Part shown: piece by piece, positions 25,426 through 35,021 of the stretch
Position numbering within the stretch: the first letter of the stretch is position 1
How the letters are laid out: the number at the start of each line of letters is the position of its first letter
DNA from: Amycolatopsis sp. DSM 110486
GTDB taxonomy: Bacteria; Actinomycetota; Actinomycetes; Mycobacteriales; Pseudonocardiaceae
Assembly: GCF_019468465.1 (NCBI RefSeq)
Contig: NZ_CP080519.1
Location: 8,115,001 to 8,179,000, forward strand
Length of the DNA stretch: 64,000 nucleotides
Direction of reading: 5' to 3'
Notes under the pieces: model-generated
What the model was told of the DNA's origin: nothing
What the model saw: only the letters and a program-made list of their open reading frames with translations
Database searches by the model: none
Made by a program: the position numbers and the translations under genes

Positions 25426-28149
25426 CTACCGGTCGTGCTCGGCGTCGGCCAGCCGCTCCTGCACGCGGGCGTGGCGGAACTGGTAGACGCCGCCGGCCTG
25501 CCGCAGGACACCGCGGCGGTGGGCGTCGTCGAGGAAGTGCATGAGCCGCCAGGGAAGCCGGCCGGTCGTGGCGAGCCAGAGGTGGTGGACGAAGTAGTTC
25601 CCCCAGGCGCGCGTCACCAGCACCGCCAGGCCGATGCCCCCGCCGAAACACACGCCGACCACGAACGGCAGCACCGGGTCCGTCGCCGGAGGGAACACCT
25701 GCCCACCGGCGATCGCGCCCGCGAGGCCGTAGCACACAGCGGCGACGCCACGGGCCATGAAGAACCCGAACAACGCTCCCGCCAGCCCGCCGGCGATCGC
25801 GAGCGCCAGGTCGAACCGGCCGCCCAGCACCGGCAGGAACCGCGTCTGCGCGGTGAAGGCGAACGCGATCCCGTCGAACAGCCCCCCGGACACCAGGAAG
25901 GAGACGGACAGCGCGATCGCACCGGTCCGTTCGTTGCGCAGGATCGTCGCCGGGCTCGACACCCGGCTGGCGTCGACGGGTTTCGCGAGCCAGACGTGCA
26001 CCGCGAACACCACGCCGAACACGAGCGCCAGGAAGACGACCAGCCCGGGGGCCAGCGACCAGCCCAGCCCGAGCAGGACGCCCACCACCGCGCCGACCGC
26101 GAACCGGCCGGCGAACTTGCCCGCGGCGCCGGCGAAACGCAGTTCGGTGCGCAGGGGCTCCGGCGGGCGCCCGAAGCGGTGGGTCAGGTAACCGGCGCCG
26201 CCGAACGAGAGGGCGTAGATCGCGGCGAGCGCCGGCCCGTCGGACAACCAGCCGGTGGCGAGGAAGAACAGCGCGATCAGCACACCGACCAGTCCGGCCC
26301 GGGTCCCGGCGGGAACCGCCCGGTGGAGCTGCCACCAGGCCAGGTCGCGGCTGCGTGCCCGCTCGAGGTGCCGGGCCAGGAAACCCAGCCAGCGGTTCGC
26401 CTGTGCTGCCGTGTACCGCCCGGACGGGCTGGTCTTCGGGTTCCGCCCCGGCGGCTGTGGCACCTGCGCGTAGGCGTGGGGGAGGAACGAGTCGAGCAAC
26501 TGCGCTTCCAGCGCCGCCGCGTCTTCCGCGGCGAGCAGTTCCGCGGGATCCTCGCCGGGGCGGCCGTAGCCGATCCGCGCAAGGTCGACCATCAACGGTG
26601 TCCGCAGCACGCGCCCCAGCGGCCCGTCGGGGTCCCGGCGCAGCCGCTCGGCCACGGGACGCCAGCGGTCGGACCCGGCGCTTTCCCGCGCGGACAGGTA
26701 GGTGATCGCCTCCTGGCGGCTGACGGGTTCGAGCCGCACCACGGTGGCCGAGCTCATCACGGTGCCGGACTCGCGCGTCACTTGCTCGTACTCGGCGGAG
26801 CGGCAGGTCAAGACCAGTGAGCGGCCCACGGCCATGGTCTGGTCCAGTGCGTCGAGCGCCGCGACGCGCAAGTCGGCCGGCATTTCGTCGAGCCCGTCGA
26901 GGACGGGGACCACGTGGCCGCCGAGGACGAGCCGGGTGGGCGCGTCGGGTCCGTACTCGCGGGCGTTGAGCAGGGCCGGGTGGTTGTCGGCGAGCCGCCC
27001 CGCCAGCCACCGGTCGAGGTGTTCGCGCCGCGGGTCCCACGAAGCCAGCGACAGCAGGACCGGTACCGGGGCGTCCGGGGCCCGGGTGCGCAACAGCTCC
27101 AGCGTCAGCACCAGTGCGAGCACCGACTTTCCGGAGCCGGGATCGCCGAGCACGACCAGCTGCCGCACCGGCAGCTCCGAATAGGTCTCCGCGATGTCGT
27201 CGAGGTCGCCCCGCAGAGCCGGCTTTCCCGGCCGCGTGCCCGCCGACCACCGCAGGGTGATCGGCTGCGGCCGGTGCAGTGAACGCAGCTCGGCTTCGGC
27301 CCGCCACTGCCACGTGACGGCTTCGGCCAGCTCCGTGACCGCATGGCCGAAGTGGTGATCCGGCGGGGATTCCGGCTCGGGCTCGGGGACGGGAGTGACG
27401 GCAATCGCGGCGGTGGGCGTGGCGTCGGCCAGGATCTGCTCGTGGAGCCGGCGCAGGTCGGGGTTCGGGTCCACGCCGAGCTCGTCGGCCAGCCGCCGGC
27501 GCAGGCCGTGGAACAGCGTCGAAGCTTCGGCGTAGCGGCCTTCCTCCGCGAGCGCGCGCATCAGCAGCAGGTGGGACGATTCGCGCATCGGGTGCTCACC
27601 GCAGAACGCGCTCAGCTCGCGGACCACCTCGCCCGTTTCGCCGAGCCGCAGCTGCCATTCCGCGCAGAGCTCGACGGCGTCGGCGCGCTGTTCGTCGAGC
27701 AGCGCGGCCCGACCGGCCAGCGTGGTCGTCCGCAGCCCGTCGAGCGCCGGGCCACGCCAGAGGGCGAGCGCGCCGCGGATCTCCTCGACGGCGTCGACGA
27801 GCTTCACCTGCCCGGCGAGCCCCCGCGCGGTCGCGACGTGGCGGCGGAACCGGAGTGAGTCGAGGTCGTCGGCGTCGGTCTGCAGGCGGTACCCGGGCCC
27901 GTCGGTGACGATCACCCCGCCGGTCTCACCGAGCCGGGCCCGCAGCGCGGAAACACAGTTGCGCACCTGCTTCACCGCCGTCGTCGGTGGCTCGTCCTCC
28001 CACAGCGCGTCGATCATGCGCTCCACCGGAACGACCGAGTTGGGACTGAGCAGAAGGGCGGCGAGCGCCCGCTGCTGACGCGGGCTCACCAGGAGGACCC
28101 GGTCCCCGTACGCCCGCACTTCCAGCGTCCCGAGAATCCGGAACCTCAT
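25426..28149 (-). CDS. SARP-type regulator fused to a NACHT NTPase and a membrane domain
   Basis: About 907 residues with three parts. Residues 1-95 are an OmpR/SARP winged helix (RFRILGTLEVRAYGDRV, then LSPNSVVPVERMIDALWEDE) and 96-245 the bacterial transcriptional activation domain (ELGVDPNPDLRRLHEQIL). Residues about 325-600 are a NACHT-type P-loop NTPase with Walker A GDPGSGKSVLAL (about 335-346), Walker B VVPVLDGLDEMP and sensor-like LVLTCRSAEYEQV. Residues about 625-845 carry seven or eight hydrophobic segments, followed by FRHARVQERLA, a NACHT-family tail. It may be a membrane-tethered, NTP-switched activator. AfsR-like SARP-NTPase fusions are known, but they usually end in TPR repeats, not membrane helices. 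ATG 28149 follows GGGGGG by 6 nt. Confidence 0.85.
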   Translation of the reverse strand: MRFRILGTLEVRAYGDRVLLVSPRQQRALAALLLSPNSVVPVERMIDALWEDEPPTTAVKQVRNCVSALRARLGETGGVIVTDGPGYRLQTDADDLDSLRFRRHVATARGLAGQVKLVDAVEEIRGALALWRGPALDGLRTTTLAGRAALLDEQRADAVELCAEWQLRLGETGEVVRELSAFCGEHPMRESSHLLLMRALAEEGRYAEASTLFHGLRRRLADELGVDPNPDLRRLHEQILADATPTAAIAVTPVPEPEPESPPDHHFGHAVTELAEAVTWQWRAEAELRSLHRPQPITLRWSAGTRPGKPALRGDLDDIAETYSELPVRQLVVLGDPGSGKSVLALVLTLELLRTRAPDAPVPVLLSLASWDPRREHLDRWLAGRLADNHPALLNAREYGPDAPTRLVLGGHVVPVLDGLDEMPADLRVAALDALDQTMAVGRSLVLTCRSAEYEQVTRESGTVMSSATVVRLEPVSRQEAITYLSARESAGSDRWRPVAERLRRDPDGPLGRVLRTPLMVDLARIGYGRPGEDPAELLAAEDAAALEAQLLDSFLPHAYAQVPQPPGRNPKTSPSGRYTAAQANRWLGFLARHLERARSRDLAWWQLHRAVPAGTRAGLVGVLIALFFLATGWLSDGPALAAIYALSFGGAGYLTHRFGRPPEPLRTELRFAGAAGKFAGRFAVGAVVGVLLGLGWSLAPGLVVFLALVFGVVFAVHVWLAKPVDASRVSSPATILRNERTGAIALSVSFLVSGGLFDGIAFAFTAQTRFLPVLGGRFDLALAIAGGLAGALFGFFMARGVAAVCYGLAGAIAGGQVFPPATDPVLPFVVGVCFGGGIGLAVLVTRAWGNYFVHHLWLATTGRLPWRLMHFLDDAHRRGVLRQAGGVYQFRHARVQERLADAEHDR

Positions 28150-28353
28150 GCACATCCCCCCTCGGTCTCAAGGCTAGCGCCCGGCGCCCGATCCGAAACG
28201 CGCAGGTTGGAGCCGCAGATATCAAGGCGAGGACGAAACGAGGACGGCGTAGGCGACCCTGGGGTCACGGCGAACGAGGGGGAACGCCGGGGGAGACCCG
28301 GTGGCGGGCGCGTCGTTTTGGGGGTCGCGCCCACCACCGGGACCGTCGGACGG

Positions 28354-31158
28354 TTACCGGCCGAAGGTGTTCTTCGACGGGTGGGTAGACAACGCCGCCT
28401 GGTTGAAGGTGACTGCCACGCCGTGGCCCCGCAGCCGCGAGGCGCGCTGGTCGATCTTCCAGCCGTCGACCCGAACGCCGACGGTCCGGTGCTGGGTCTG
28501 CTCGTCGGTCAGCCGCACCCGCACGGACCTCGACTCGCGGCCCGCCAGGTTCAGGTAGTTGTCGCTGAAGGTGGCCGGGAGCACGCGTTCGCCGGTCCGG
28601 GTGTCGTACACCTGGAGGTGCACCATCAGCGCCACGGCTTCGCCGATGTTCTCGACCTCCACCGTCAGCTCGAGGCCGTCGCGCCCGTGGTCCGCGTCGG
28701 CCGTGACGGAGACGGCGGCGGCGGGGGCGTCGTCCAGGCTCGTGAATCCCGCGGGCCGGGCCGGGTTCTCGAGCCAGTAGAAGTTGCGGACCAGTTCCGC
28801 GCCGCGCGAATCCTCGAACACGAGCCGGACGAAGGCGATGTCGGAGGGCGTGCCCTTGAGCTGCTCGGCGATGCCGCCGATCACGGTGTGGTCGGACGCC
28901 GCCGCCCCGCCGACGCGCAAGGACGTGCTCGCGAACTCCGCGCCGGTCAAGTCGTAGAGAGTCGCGGCGACGGTGCCCTTCACCGCCGTCCGGGTGTGGT
29001 TGGCCACCACGACGTCGAGGGTCTGGCTGTCGAGGATCACGTTGACCCTGCGGCACGCGTGCTGCACCGCGTAGAACGACGAGTGCGCCTCGAGGTCGTG
29101 GCTGTACATCTGCCAGACGAAGCTGGGCTGCGCCGGGTTGGTCATCCACATGATGACGCCGGTGCGCGGGTACGGCTTGCCCGGCGCGGCACTGGCCATG
29201 TTCGCGGCGTGCGCCTCGTAGATCGCCTTGATGCACTCGTAGTTCATCAGCTGGGACTTGCGGGCGAAGTCCGGGAGGTTGCGCAGTTCGCCGTAGCGCT
29301 GGGCGGTGAGCTGGAGGTACCCCGCGCCGCCGCCGTTGCCGCCGTTGCCGTTGACGTCGCGATCGGCCCAGAAGTCGTCCGGGTGCTCCCACGACGCTTC
29401 GGGGAGCATCTTCTTGATGAACTCCAGCGTCGGGATCGAGTACGAGCCCACCTCATTGTGGAACGGCGGCCAGCGCGTGCCGTCGTTGAGGGAGAAGTGG
29501 GTGCTCGGCGTGACCCAGTGGTACGGCCCGCCCGAGCTGTACCCGCCGATGGGGTCCTTGCCGGTGTCGCCGGCCGAGCTGGTCAGCGAGGCGCGCTGGG
29601 GGTCCAGCTCGGCGACCAGCGCGTCCAGGCCGTCGATGAGCGGCTGCGGCGGCGGGCCTTCGTTGCCCCCGCACCACAGCAGGATCGACGGGTGGTTGCG
29701 GAACCGCACGATGCAGTCGCGGATGTTGTCCAGGTCGCGGGCGAAGTTCTCCGGCGGCGGGCCTTCGGTCGAGCAGAAGAAGTCCTGCCAGACGAGGATG
29801 CCGAACTCGTCGCACGCGTCGAAGAAATCTTCCGTGCTGCTCTGGCCGTTCCAGTTGCGGATCAGGTTGAGGTTGGCGTCGCGGTGCAGCCGCACCTGAT
29901 CGCGCAGGCGTTCGCGCGGGATGCGCTTGAGTGCTTCGTCAAGGCCCCAGTTGCCGCCCATCACCATGATCGGCTGGTTGTTGACGGTGATCGCCAGGCA
30001 GTCGGCCGGCGAACCGGACGGTGACTGGATCGGCTTGGTGTACTCGATCCGCCGGACGCCGAAGTCCACCGTCCGCTCGTCGTGGACCTGACCACCGGCC
30101 TCGACGGCGATCGTCAGCCGGTAGCGGTGGGGGTCGCCGTACCCGTTGGGCCACCACAGCTTCGGGCGGCTCAACCGCAGCGCCGCGATGTCCTTCGACG
30201 TCAGCGTGACCGAGGACGCGCCGGCCGCCGCGGTCACGGTCTTTTCGAAGTCGCGACCGTCGAGGGATCCCTTCACCACCACGGTTTTCGACGTGCCGAA
30301 GGCGCTGTCGAGGCCGAGGTCGATCGTGATGTCGGCCGTGCCCAGGTCGGCCGAGAGAGTGGGGTCCACGCGCACGTCGGTCAGCCGGACCGGGCCGGTG
30401 GTGGACCAGGTGACCGGCTGCCAGATGCCGAGGTCCCGGTCGGGGATGGTGGGCAGCCAATCCCAGCCCGCCGCGCAGAAGAATGTCGGCCCGTTCTCCA
30501 AGGTGATCCCGGTTTTGCCGCCGTTGCGCCCGCCGCGGGTCACGCCGCTGGCGTAGCTCGGCAACGACGGCTGTTCGGAGTGGTCCAGCTTGCCGACGAG
30601 CACCGCGAGGTGCGCCGTGCCGTCCGCCTTCGCGACGATGTCCGTGACGTCGAAGACGCCGCGCTTGAACGCGCCCTCGACGGTGCCGACCTCGGCGCCG
30701 TCGAGCCAGATGGTGCCGAGGTAGTTGATGCCGTCGAACTGGAGCCAGAACCGCTGGCCCGGCACCAGCCGTGGCACGGGGAACGCGACCCGGTACCAGT
30801 AGCCGGTGTCCTTGAGCGTGTCCGGGACCGTGTCGGTCACGATGTGGCCGTAGAGCGGATCGGGGTACTCGCCGTTCGCGATCATGCTGGTGAGCGGTGT
30901 TCCCGGCACCACGGCCGGCTTCAACCCGGCGACTTGCCGCCCGCTGGCCAGCTGCGCCCCGGTCACCGGCGTACCGTCGGCCGCCGCGAAGCTCCAGCCG
31001 CCGGTGATCTCACGCCCGTCGACGCGGAACGGATGGCCGCCCGCGGTCGCGCCGGGAACAGCACCGGCGACGCCGCTCAACCCGAACGCCCCGAGCACAC
31101 CCCCACCGGCGACGGCGATTCCACCGGACAGGAAACGTCTGCGATTCACCTGGGTCAC
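28354..31158 (-). CDS. Exported GH2-family exo-glycosidase (exo-beta-glucosaminidase/mannosidase-like)
   Basis: From GTG 31158 the enzyme has 934 residues and a twin-arginine signal (NRRRFLSGGIAVAGGG, then a hydrophobic stretch ending VAGAVPGA). A GH2 sugar-binding jelly roll follows (FWLQFDGINYLGTIWLDGAE), then the immunoglobulin-like domain and the TIM barrel. The catalytic acid/base is Glu500 in LLWCGGNEGPP and the nucleophile is probably Glu569 in PPFHNEVGSYS. C-terminal beta domains complete the protein. Size and order match actinobacterial exo-beta-D-glucosaminidases and beta-mannosidases; the motif alone does not decide which. A 14-bp palindrome sits 22 nt upstream, so an ATG at 31212, which would include the operator in the coding region, is rejected. 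Confidence 0.85.
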   Translation of the reverse strand: MTQVNRRRFLSGGIAVAGGGVLGAFGLSGVAGAVPGATAGGHPFRVDGREITGGWSFAAADGTPVTGAQLASGRQVAGLKPAVVPGTPLTSMIANGEYPDPLYGHIVTDTVPDTLKDTGYWYRVAFPVPRLVPGQRFWLQFDGINYLGTIWLDGAEVGTVEGAFKRGVFDVTDIVAKADGTAHLAVLVGKLDHSEQPSLPSYASGVTRGGRNGGKTGITLENGPTFFCAAGWDWLPTIPDRDLGIWQPVTWSTTGPVRLTDVRVDPTLSADLGTADITIDLGLDSAFGTSKTVVVKGSLDGRDFEKTVTAAAGASSVTLTSKDIAALRLSRPKLWWPNGYGDPHRYRLTIAVEAGGQVHDERTVDFGVRRIEYTKPIQSPSGSPADCLAITVNNQPIMVMGGNWGLDEALKRIPRERLRDQVRLHRDANLNLIRNWNGQSSTEDFFDACDEFGILVWQDFFCSTEGPPPENFARDLDNIRDCIVRFRNHPSILLWCGGNEGPPPQPLIDGLDALVAELDPQRASLTSSAGDTGKDPIGGYSSGGPYHWVTPSTHFSLNDGTRWPPFHNEVGSYSIPTLEFIKKMLPEASWEHPDDFWADRDVNGNGGNGGGAGYLQLTAQRYGELRNLPDFARKSQLMNYECIKAIYEAHAANMASAAPGKPYPRTGVIMWMTNPAQPSFVWQMYSHDLEAHSSFYAVQHACRRVNVILDSQTLDVVVANHTRTAVKGTVAATLYDLTGAEFASTSLRVGGAAASDHTVIGGIAEQLKGTPSDIAFVRLVFEDSRGAELVRNFYWLENPARPAGFTSLDDAPAAAVSVTADADHGRDGLELTVEVENIGEAVALMVHLQVYDTRTGERVLPATFSDNYLNLAGRESRSVRVRLTDEQTQHRTVGVRVDGWKIDQRASRLRGHGVAVTFNQAALSTHPSKNTFGR

Positions 31159-31179
31159 GTCGCTCCCGATGCGTTGTGT

Positions 31180-31193
31180 TGACAACGTTGTCA
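31180..31193. promoter_or_regulatory. Perfect palindrome, LacI/GalR-type operator
   Basis: TGACAACGTTGTCA is a perfect 14-bp palindrome with the central CG typical of LacI-family operators. It lies 22 nt upstream of GTG 31158 of the GH2 gene. No LacI-family gene is adjacent, so the regulator would be encoded elsewhere. Confidence 0.75.
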
Positions 31194-31718
31194 GTCGTGT
31201 TGCGAATTCCATCGTCGACAGACGGTGGTCTTCTGTCAACCGACCTTGGGAGGGTTGTGGGCGTTCGGCTAGTAGTCTACGCAAACTGCCGCCGTGCAGG
31301 TGGGATTCATGCTCTGCTTGCTCGGCGGGGGCCTTTCCTGCCAGGTTAAGCGCGACATTGTTCGGGATTTCGACGCATTATCTCCGCTTGGTTTTCGTGT
31401 GGTGATCCGCGCCGATTGAGCGTGGGGGCAGGGTGTTTACGGTTACCCAAGGCCGTGTGGTGTTTCTATGGTCTCCGGTCATGATCTTGAATATCGTCCG
31501 ACAGGCCGTTGGCTTTGGCGCCGGCGAAGAGGTGCGCCGCGTGTAGTGGCCCGCGGCGGTGAAACCTCCGTGTCCGGCGCCGTGGACTGCGTGTCGTTCG
31601 CCGGATCTCCCTTATCGGACACGGGGAATCCGCCGGCGGGCCGATTTTCATGGGCGGCGCCTTCCCGATTTGCCGCCGGCGGGCGTAAAAAACGGACGTT
31701 CTCAGTGGACAGCGAAGG
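31194..31718. other. Interval between ABC permease and GH2 gene
   Basis: Both flanking genes run leftward; this 525-nt stretch would hold the permease terminator and the GH2 promoter. Bases 31260-31480 are less GC-rich than average. Small minus frames are Arg/Pro-rich and look spurious. Confidence 0.4.
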
Positions 31719-34211
31719 TCACTGCTCGGCCATCCCGGCGATGAGCGAGCCCCGGGCGGCGCGCCGGGCCGGCAGTGCCGCTGCGATCGGGGCCGCGAGC
31801 ACGGCGGCGGCCAGCAGCACCGCGAGGCGGGCCCAGGGCAGCGTGAAGAGCACGGGCTCGGCGTCGGTCGAGGCCACGCGGGCGATCAGCCACGCCGAGC
31901 CGATCCCAAGCAGCAGGCCGCAGGTCGCGCCGAACACGGCGACGAACACCGACTCGGCTGCCAGTGCCGCACGCAGGCCGCCCCTCGTCAGGCCGAGAGC
32001 CCGCAGCAGGGCCGATTCGCGTGTGCGTTCGAGGACCGAGAGCGACAGCGTGTTGGCGATCCCGGCGAACGCGATCAGCACGGCGAGCGCGGTCAGCGCC
32101 CACAGCAGGTCGAGCGTGCTGCGCAACGGCGCCGACAGCTGGTCTTCCAGGTCCGCGACCGTGTTCAGCTTCGCCAGCGGAGTCGGTTCCAGCGCCCGAT
32201 CCAGCGCGGTCCCGACCTGGTCGGCGTCGGCGTCCGGAGCGAGTTTCACCAGCACACTGCCGTCGTGTTCGCTGTCCGGCATCGCGATCTTCGGCAGCTC
32301 ACCCAGGTCGACGAGCGCGAGGCCGAGGTCGGCGCCCGGCGCGTCGACGCTGTCGTAAACGGCCACGACCCGCAGCGACGACCCCGAAGCCGTGCGCACG
32401 GTCGCGCCCGCCGCCAGCCCGGTCTCTTCGGACAGCTGCCGGCTCACGGCCAGCTCGCCCGGGCCGAGCCGGTCGAGTGCACCGGAGACGACCACCGGCC
32501 GCAGCAGCGTGCCGAGCGAGTCGCCGCGCACGGCGGTCATGCCGTAGCCACCGAGCGAGCCGAGGTCGCCCGTGAACTCGGTGACCGACGTCGTGGCCGC
32601 GACCCCCGGCACCGCCGCGAGCGTCGCAGGCAGGGTCGCGGGCAGTCCTTGCCCGTTGACCACCGACGTCACCGTGAACTCTGCTCGCAGCTGCTCCTCC
32701 ACGCCTTGGCCGCGGCCGGCCTCGACGCCCGCGGTCACCGTGGTCACGAGCGCGACGACGGCCAGCCCGATGGTCAGCGCCGCAGCGGTTGCGGCCGTCC
32801 GACGGGGGTTGCGATCGGCGTTGAGTGCCGCGAGCTTCGCCGGCTCACCCAGCACCGGAGAGGTGACGGCGCCCAGCGCTCGCACGGCGGGTCCGGCCAG
32901 CAGTGGCCCGACCGCGAGCAGCGCGCCGAGCAACGCGACCATCGCGGCGACGGCCAGCACCGCGCCGTCCTGGGCCTCCGCCGCGAGCGCGGCCACCGCC
33001 GCCCCGATTCCGGCCACGAACAGCACGGCCGCGACGATCGCTCGGGGCCGTCCCGCGCGGGCCTGACGCCCTTCGACCGGCTTTCGCAACGCCGCCACGG
33101 GCGCCACCCGCGTCGCGGCCCGAGCCGGGGGCACGGCCGCCAGCACCGTGACCAGCACGCCGACGACGAGCGCCAGCACCGCCGTCCGCGCGGTGAGCGG
33201 GACGTACACCGGCGCCCCGGGCGAGCCTGTGATCACCTGCAGTGCGGCGGCCACCCCGAGTCCGCCGAACAGGCCCACGACGGACGCCACCACCCCGACC
33301 ACGGCCGCTTCGGCCAGCACCGCGCCGAAGACCTGCCGCTTCCCGGCGCCCACGCACCTCAGCAGCGCCAGCTCGTTCGCGCGCTGCGCGACCAGGATGG
33401 TGAACGCGTTGGCGATCACCATCGCGGCCACGACCATCGCCAGCACGGCGAACGCGGTGAAGAACTTCGTGAGCTCCGCCGAATCGGGCGCGGTCGTGCT
33501 CAGCAGTTCGGCCCCGGCTTTGCTGCCGGTGGTCACAGAGATCCCGTTGCCACCGACCGCCTGGTCGAGGTCGGCGACGAGTTGAGACGGGGCGACCCCC
33601 TGCGCCGCCCGCACCACAATCTCGTCGAACTCCGCGCCGGGTGCCACCTGGCGCAGCCCCTCGGGTGTCAGGACCAGGTCGTCGGCCCCGATCCCGGCGT
33701 CCGTCGGCCGGCTGAAGGTGCCGACGAGCGTGTAGGCGTGTTCTTTGCCCTGCTGATCGAACAGCGTTACCTGCTGCCCGAGCGAGAAGTCTTGGGCGGT
33801 GGTTTCTTCCATCGCGAGCTCTCCGGGCTGCTGAGGGAACCGGCCACCGGCCAGGTCGAACGGCCGCAACGCGGCGTCGGCGGGCAGCGCGGTGGCGGCC
33901 GCGTCGGTCGCGTGCCCGGAGGCGTCGCGGATCGGCGCGCTCACGGTGACGCGGCCCTCCGCCGCTGCGACGCCAGGCGCTGCGCGCACCTTCGCGAGCA
34001 GCGCGTCGTCCAGGGCCGCGCCGCGGGTCTGGCTGACGACAGCGTCGACCCCGCGCAGGTGGACGGATACGGCGTCGCGGAGCCCGGCTCCGACGGCCCC
34101 GGACAGGATGAACGAACCGGACACGAACGCCACGCCGAGGGCGATCGCGACGGCTGAGAGCAGCAGGCGCAGGGGCCGGGCCCGGACCCCCGCGGCGATG
34201 ACGCGCAGCAT
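31719..34211 (-). CDS. FtsX-family ABC transporter permease
   Basis: An 830-residue MacB/FtsX-type permease. One N-terminal helix (RLLLSAVAIALGVAFVSGSF) is followed by a large extracytoplasmic MacB-like domain with GRFPQQPGELAMEETTAQDF. Three helices follow around residues 270-400 (FFTAFAVLAMVVAAMVIANAF) with ILVAQRANELALLRCVGAGK, the cytoplasmic loop of this family. A second pair of helices comes near 440-500, then a second outer domain and three C-terminal helices (LIAFAGIANTLSLSVLERTR, ESALLRALGL). Start ATG 34211 overlaps the ATPase stop (ATGA), so synthesis is coupled. Such transporters export lipids, peptides or antibiotics, or act mechanically. The divergent two-component system suggests an envelope-stress or antibiotic-detoxification role. 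Confidence 0.9.
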   Translation of the reverse strand: MLRVIAAGVRARPLRLLLSAVAIALGVAFVSGSFILSGAVGAGLRDAVSVHLRGVDAVVSQTRGAALDDALLAKVRAAPGVAAAEGRVTVSAPIRDASGHATDAAATALPADAALRPFDLAGGRFPQQPGELAMEETTAQDFSLGQQVTLFDQQGKEHAYTLVGTFSRPTDAGIGADDLVLTPEGLRQVAPGAEFDEIVVRAAQGVAPSQLVADLDQAVGGNGISVTTGSKAGAELLSTTAPDSAELTKFFTAFAVLAMVVAAMVIANAFTILVAQRANELALLRCVGAGKRQVFGAVLAEAAVVGVVASVVGLFGGLGVAAALQVITGSPGAPVYVPLTARTAVLALVVGVLVTVLAAVPPARAATRVAPVAALRKPVEGRQARAGRPRAIVAAVLFVAGIGAAVAALAAEAQDGAVLAVAAMVALLGALLAVGPLLAGPAVRALGAVTSPVLGEPAKLAALNADRNPRRTAATAAALTIGLAVVALVTTVTAGVEAGRGQGVEEQLRAEFTVTSVVNGQGLPATLPATLAAVPGVAATTSVTEFTGDLGSLGGYGMTAVRGDSLGTLLRPVVVSGALDRLGPGELAVSRQLSEETGLAAGATVRTASGSSLRVVAVYDSVDAPGADLGLALVDLGELPKIAMPDSEHDGSVLVKLAPDADADQVGTALDRALEPTPLAKLNTVADLEDQLSAPLRSTLDLLWALTALAVLIAFAGIANTLSLSVLERTRESALLRALGLTRGGLRAALAAESVFVAVFGATCGLLLGIGSAWLIARVASTDAEPVLFTLPWARLAVLLAAAVLAAPIAAALPARRAARGSLIAGMAEQ

Positions 34212-34957
34212 CACACCCCCAGGCCGGTCAGCGCGGCCAGCACGGAGTCGGCCGTCGGACGGGGCACGTGGGCGGCGACGCGACCGTCCGCCAGCAGCAC
34301 GCCGTGGTCGGTGTAGGAGGCAGCGACGGGATCGTGCGTCACCATCACCACCGTCTGGCCCAGCTCGCGCACCGACGCGCGCAGGAAACCGAGCACCTCG
34401 GCACCAGAGCGCGAGTCGAGGTTGCCCGTGGGCTCGTCGGCGAACACGACCTGCGGCCGCCCGATCAGCGCCCGCGCGCACGCCACGCGCTGTTGCTGGC
34501 CGCCGGACAGTTCCCCAGGGTGGTGGCGCAGGCGTTGCCGCAGGCCGAGCGCGTCGACGACCACACGCAACCACGCCGGGTCGGGCTTGCGGCCGGCCAG
34601 GCGCAGGCCGAGCAGGATGTTCTCCTCGGCCGTCATGGTCGGCAGCAGGTTGAACGACTGGAACACGAACCCGACGTGGTCGCGGCGCAGCCGGGTGAGC
34701 GCCGAGTCGGAGAGCCCGGTGAGCTCGGTCCGTCCGATCCGGACGCTGCCGGCGTCCACGGTGTCCAGTCCGGCGAGACAATGCATCAGCGTGGATTTGC
34801 CGGAGCCCGACGGCCCGAGCACGGAGGTGAACCGCCGCGCCGGGAAGTCGAGGGTCACGTGGTCCAAGGCCCGCACCGCCGTGTCGCCGCGTCCGTGGAT
34901 CTTGACGACCTGCCGCACTCCCGCTGCGACGGGACTGTCCACTGTGTCTGGTTGCAT
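34211..34957 (-). CDS. ABC transporter ATP-binding protein (LolD/MacB type)
   Basis: A 248-residue ATPase. Walker A GPSGSGKS is at residues 48-55, Q-loop FVFQSFNLLPTMTAEENI near 98-113, signature LSGGQQQR at 150-157, Walker B VVFADEP at 170-176 and the H-switch VMVTHDP near 209. The FNLLP/TAEEN and TGNLDS features place it with the MacB/LolD/YknY class that partners FtsX-type permeases. It overlaps its permease by 4 nt. The start at 34957 faces the response regulator gene across 134 nt containing phased CTGAAG repeats, which probably form its control region. Confidence 0.93.
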   Translation of the reverse strand: MQPDTVDSPVAAGVRQVVKIHGRGDTAVRALDHVTLDFPARRFTSVLGPSGSGKSTLMHCLAGLDTVDAGSVRIGRTELTGLSDSALTRLRRDHVGFVFQSFNLLPTMTAEENILLGLRLAGRKPDPAWLRVVVDALGLRQRLRHHPGELSGGQQQRVACARALIGRPQVVFADEPTGNLDSRSGAEVLGFLRASVRELGQTVVMVTHDPVAASYTDHGVLLADGRVAAHVPRPTADSVLAALTGLGV

Positions 34958-35021
34958 CCGCTCTCTCCCCGGCCTCGTCGCGCCGCACTCGGCGCCTCGG
35001 CACGAGCTTGGCGAGGCCGTG

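Noticed and set aside
25373..27313. 646-codon minus ORF in another frame of the SARP-NACHT gene
   Set aside because: Its product is an Arg/Ala/Gly-rich string with no motif, while the other frame carries clear Walker motifs.
28207..30024. 605-codon plus ORF opposite the GH2 gene
   Set aside because: It is a shadow of the GH2 coding sequence with no homology-like blocks or ribosome binding site.
31719..35003. Single 1094-codon frame spanning permease and ATPase
   Set aside because: The ATPase reads in a different frame with all ABC motifs; the permease begins at 34211, overlapping it by 4 nt. The long frame is an artefact of open antiphase sequence.
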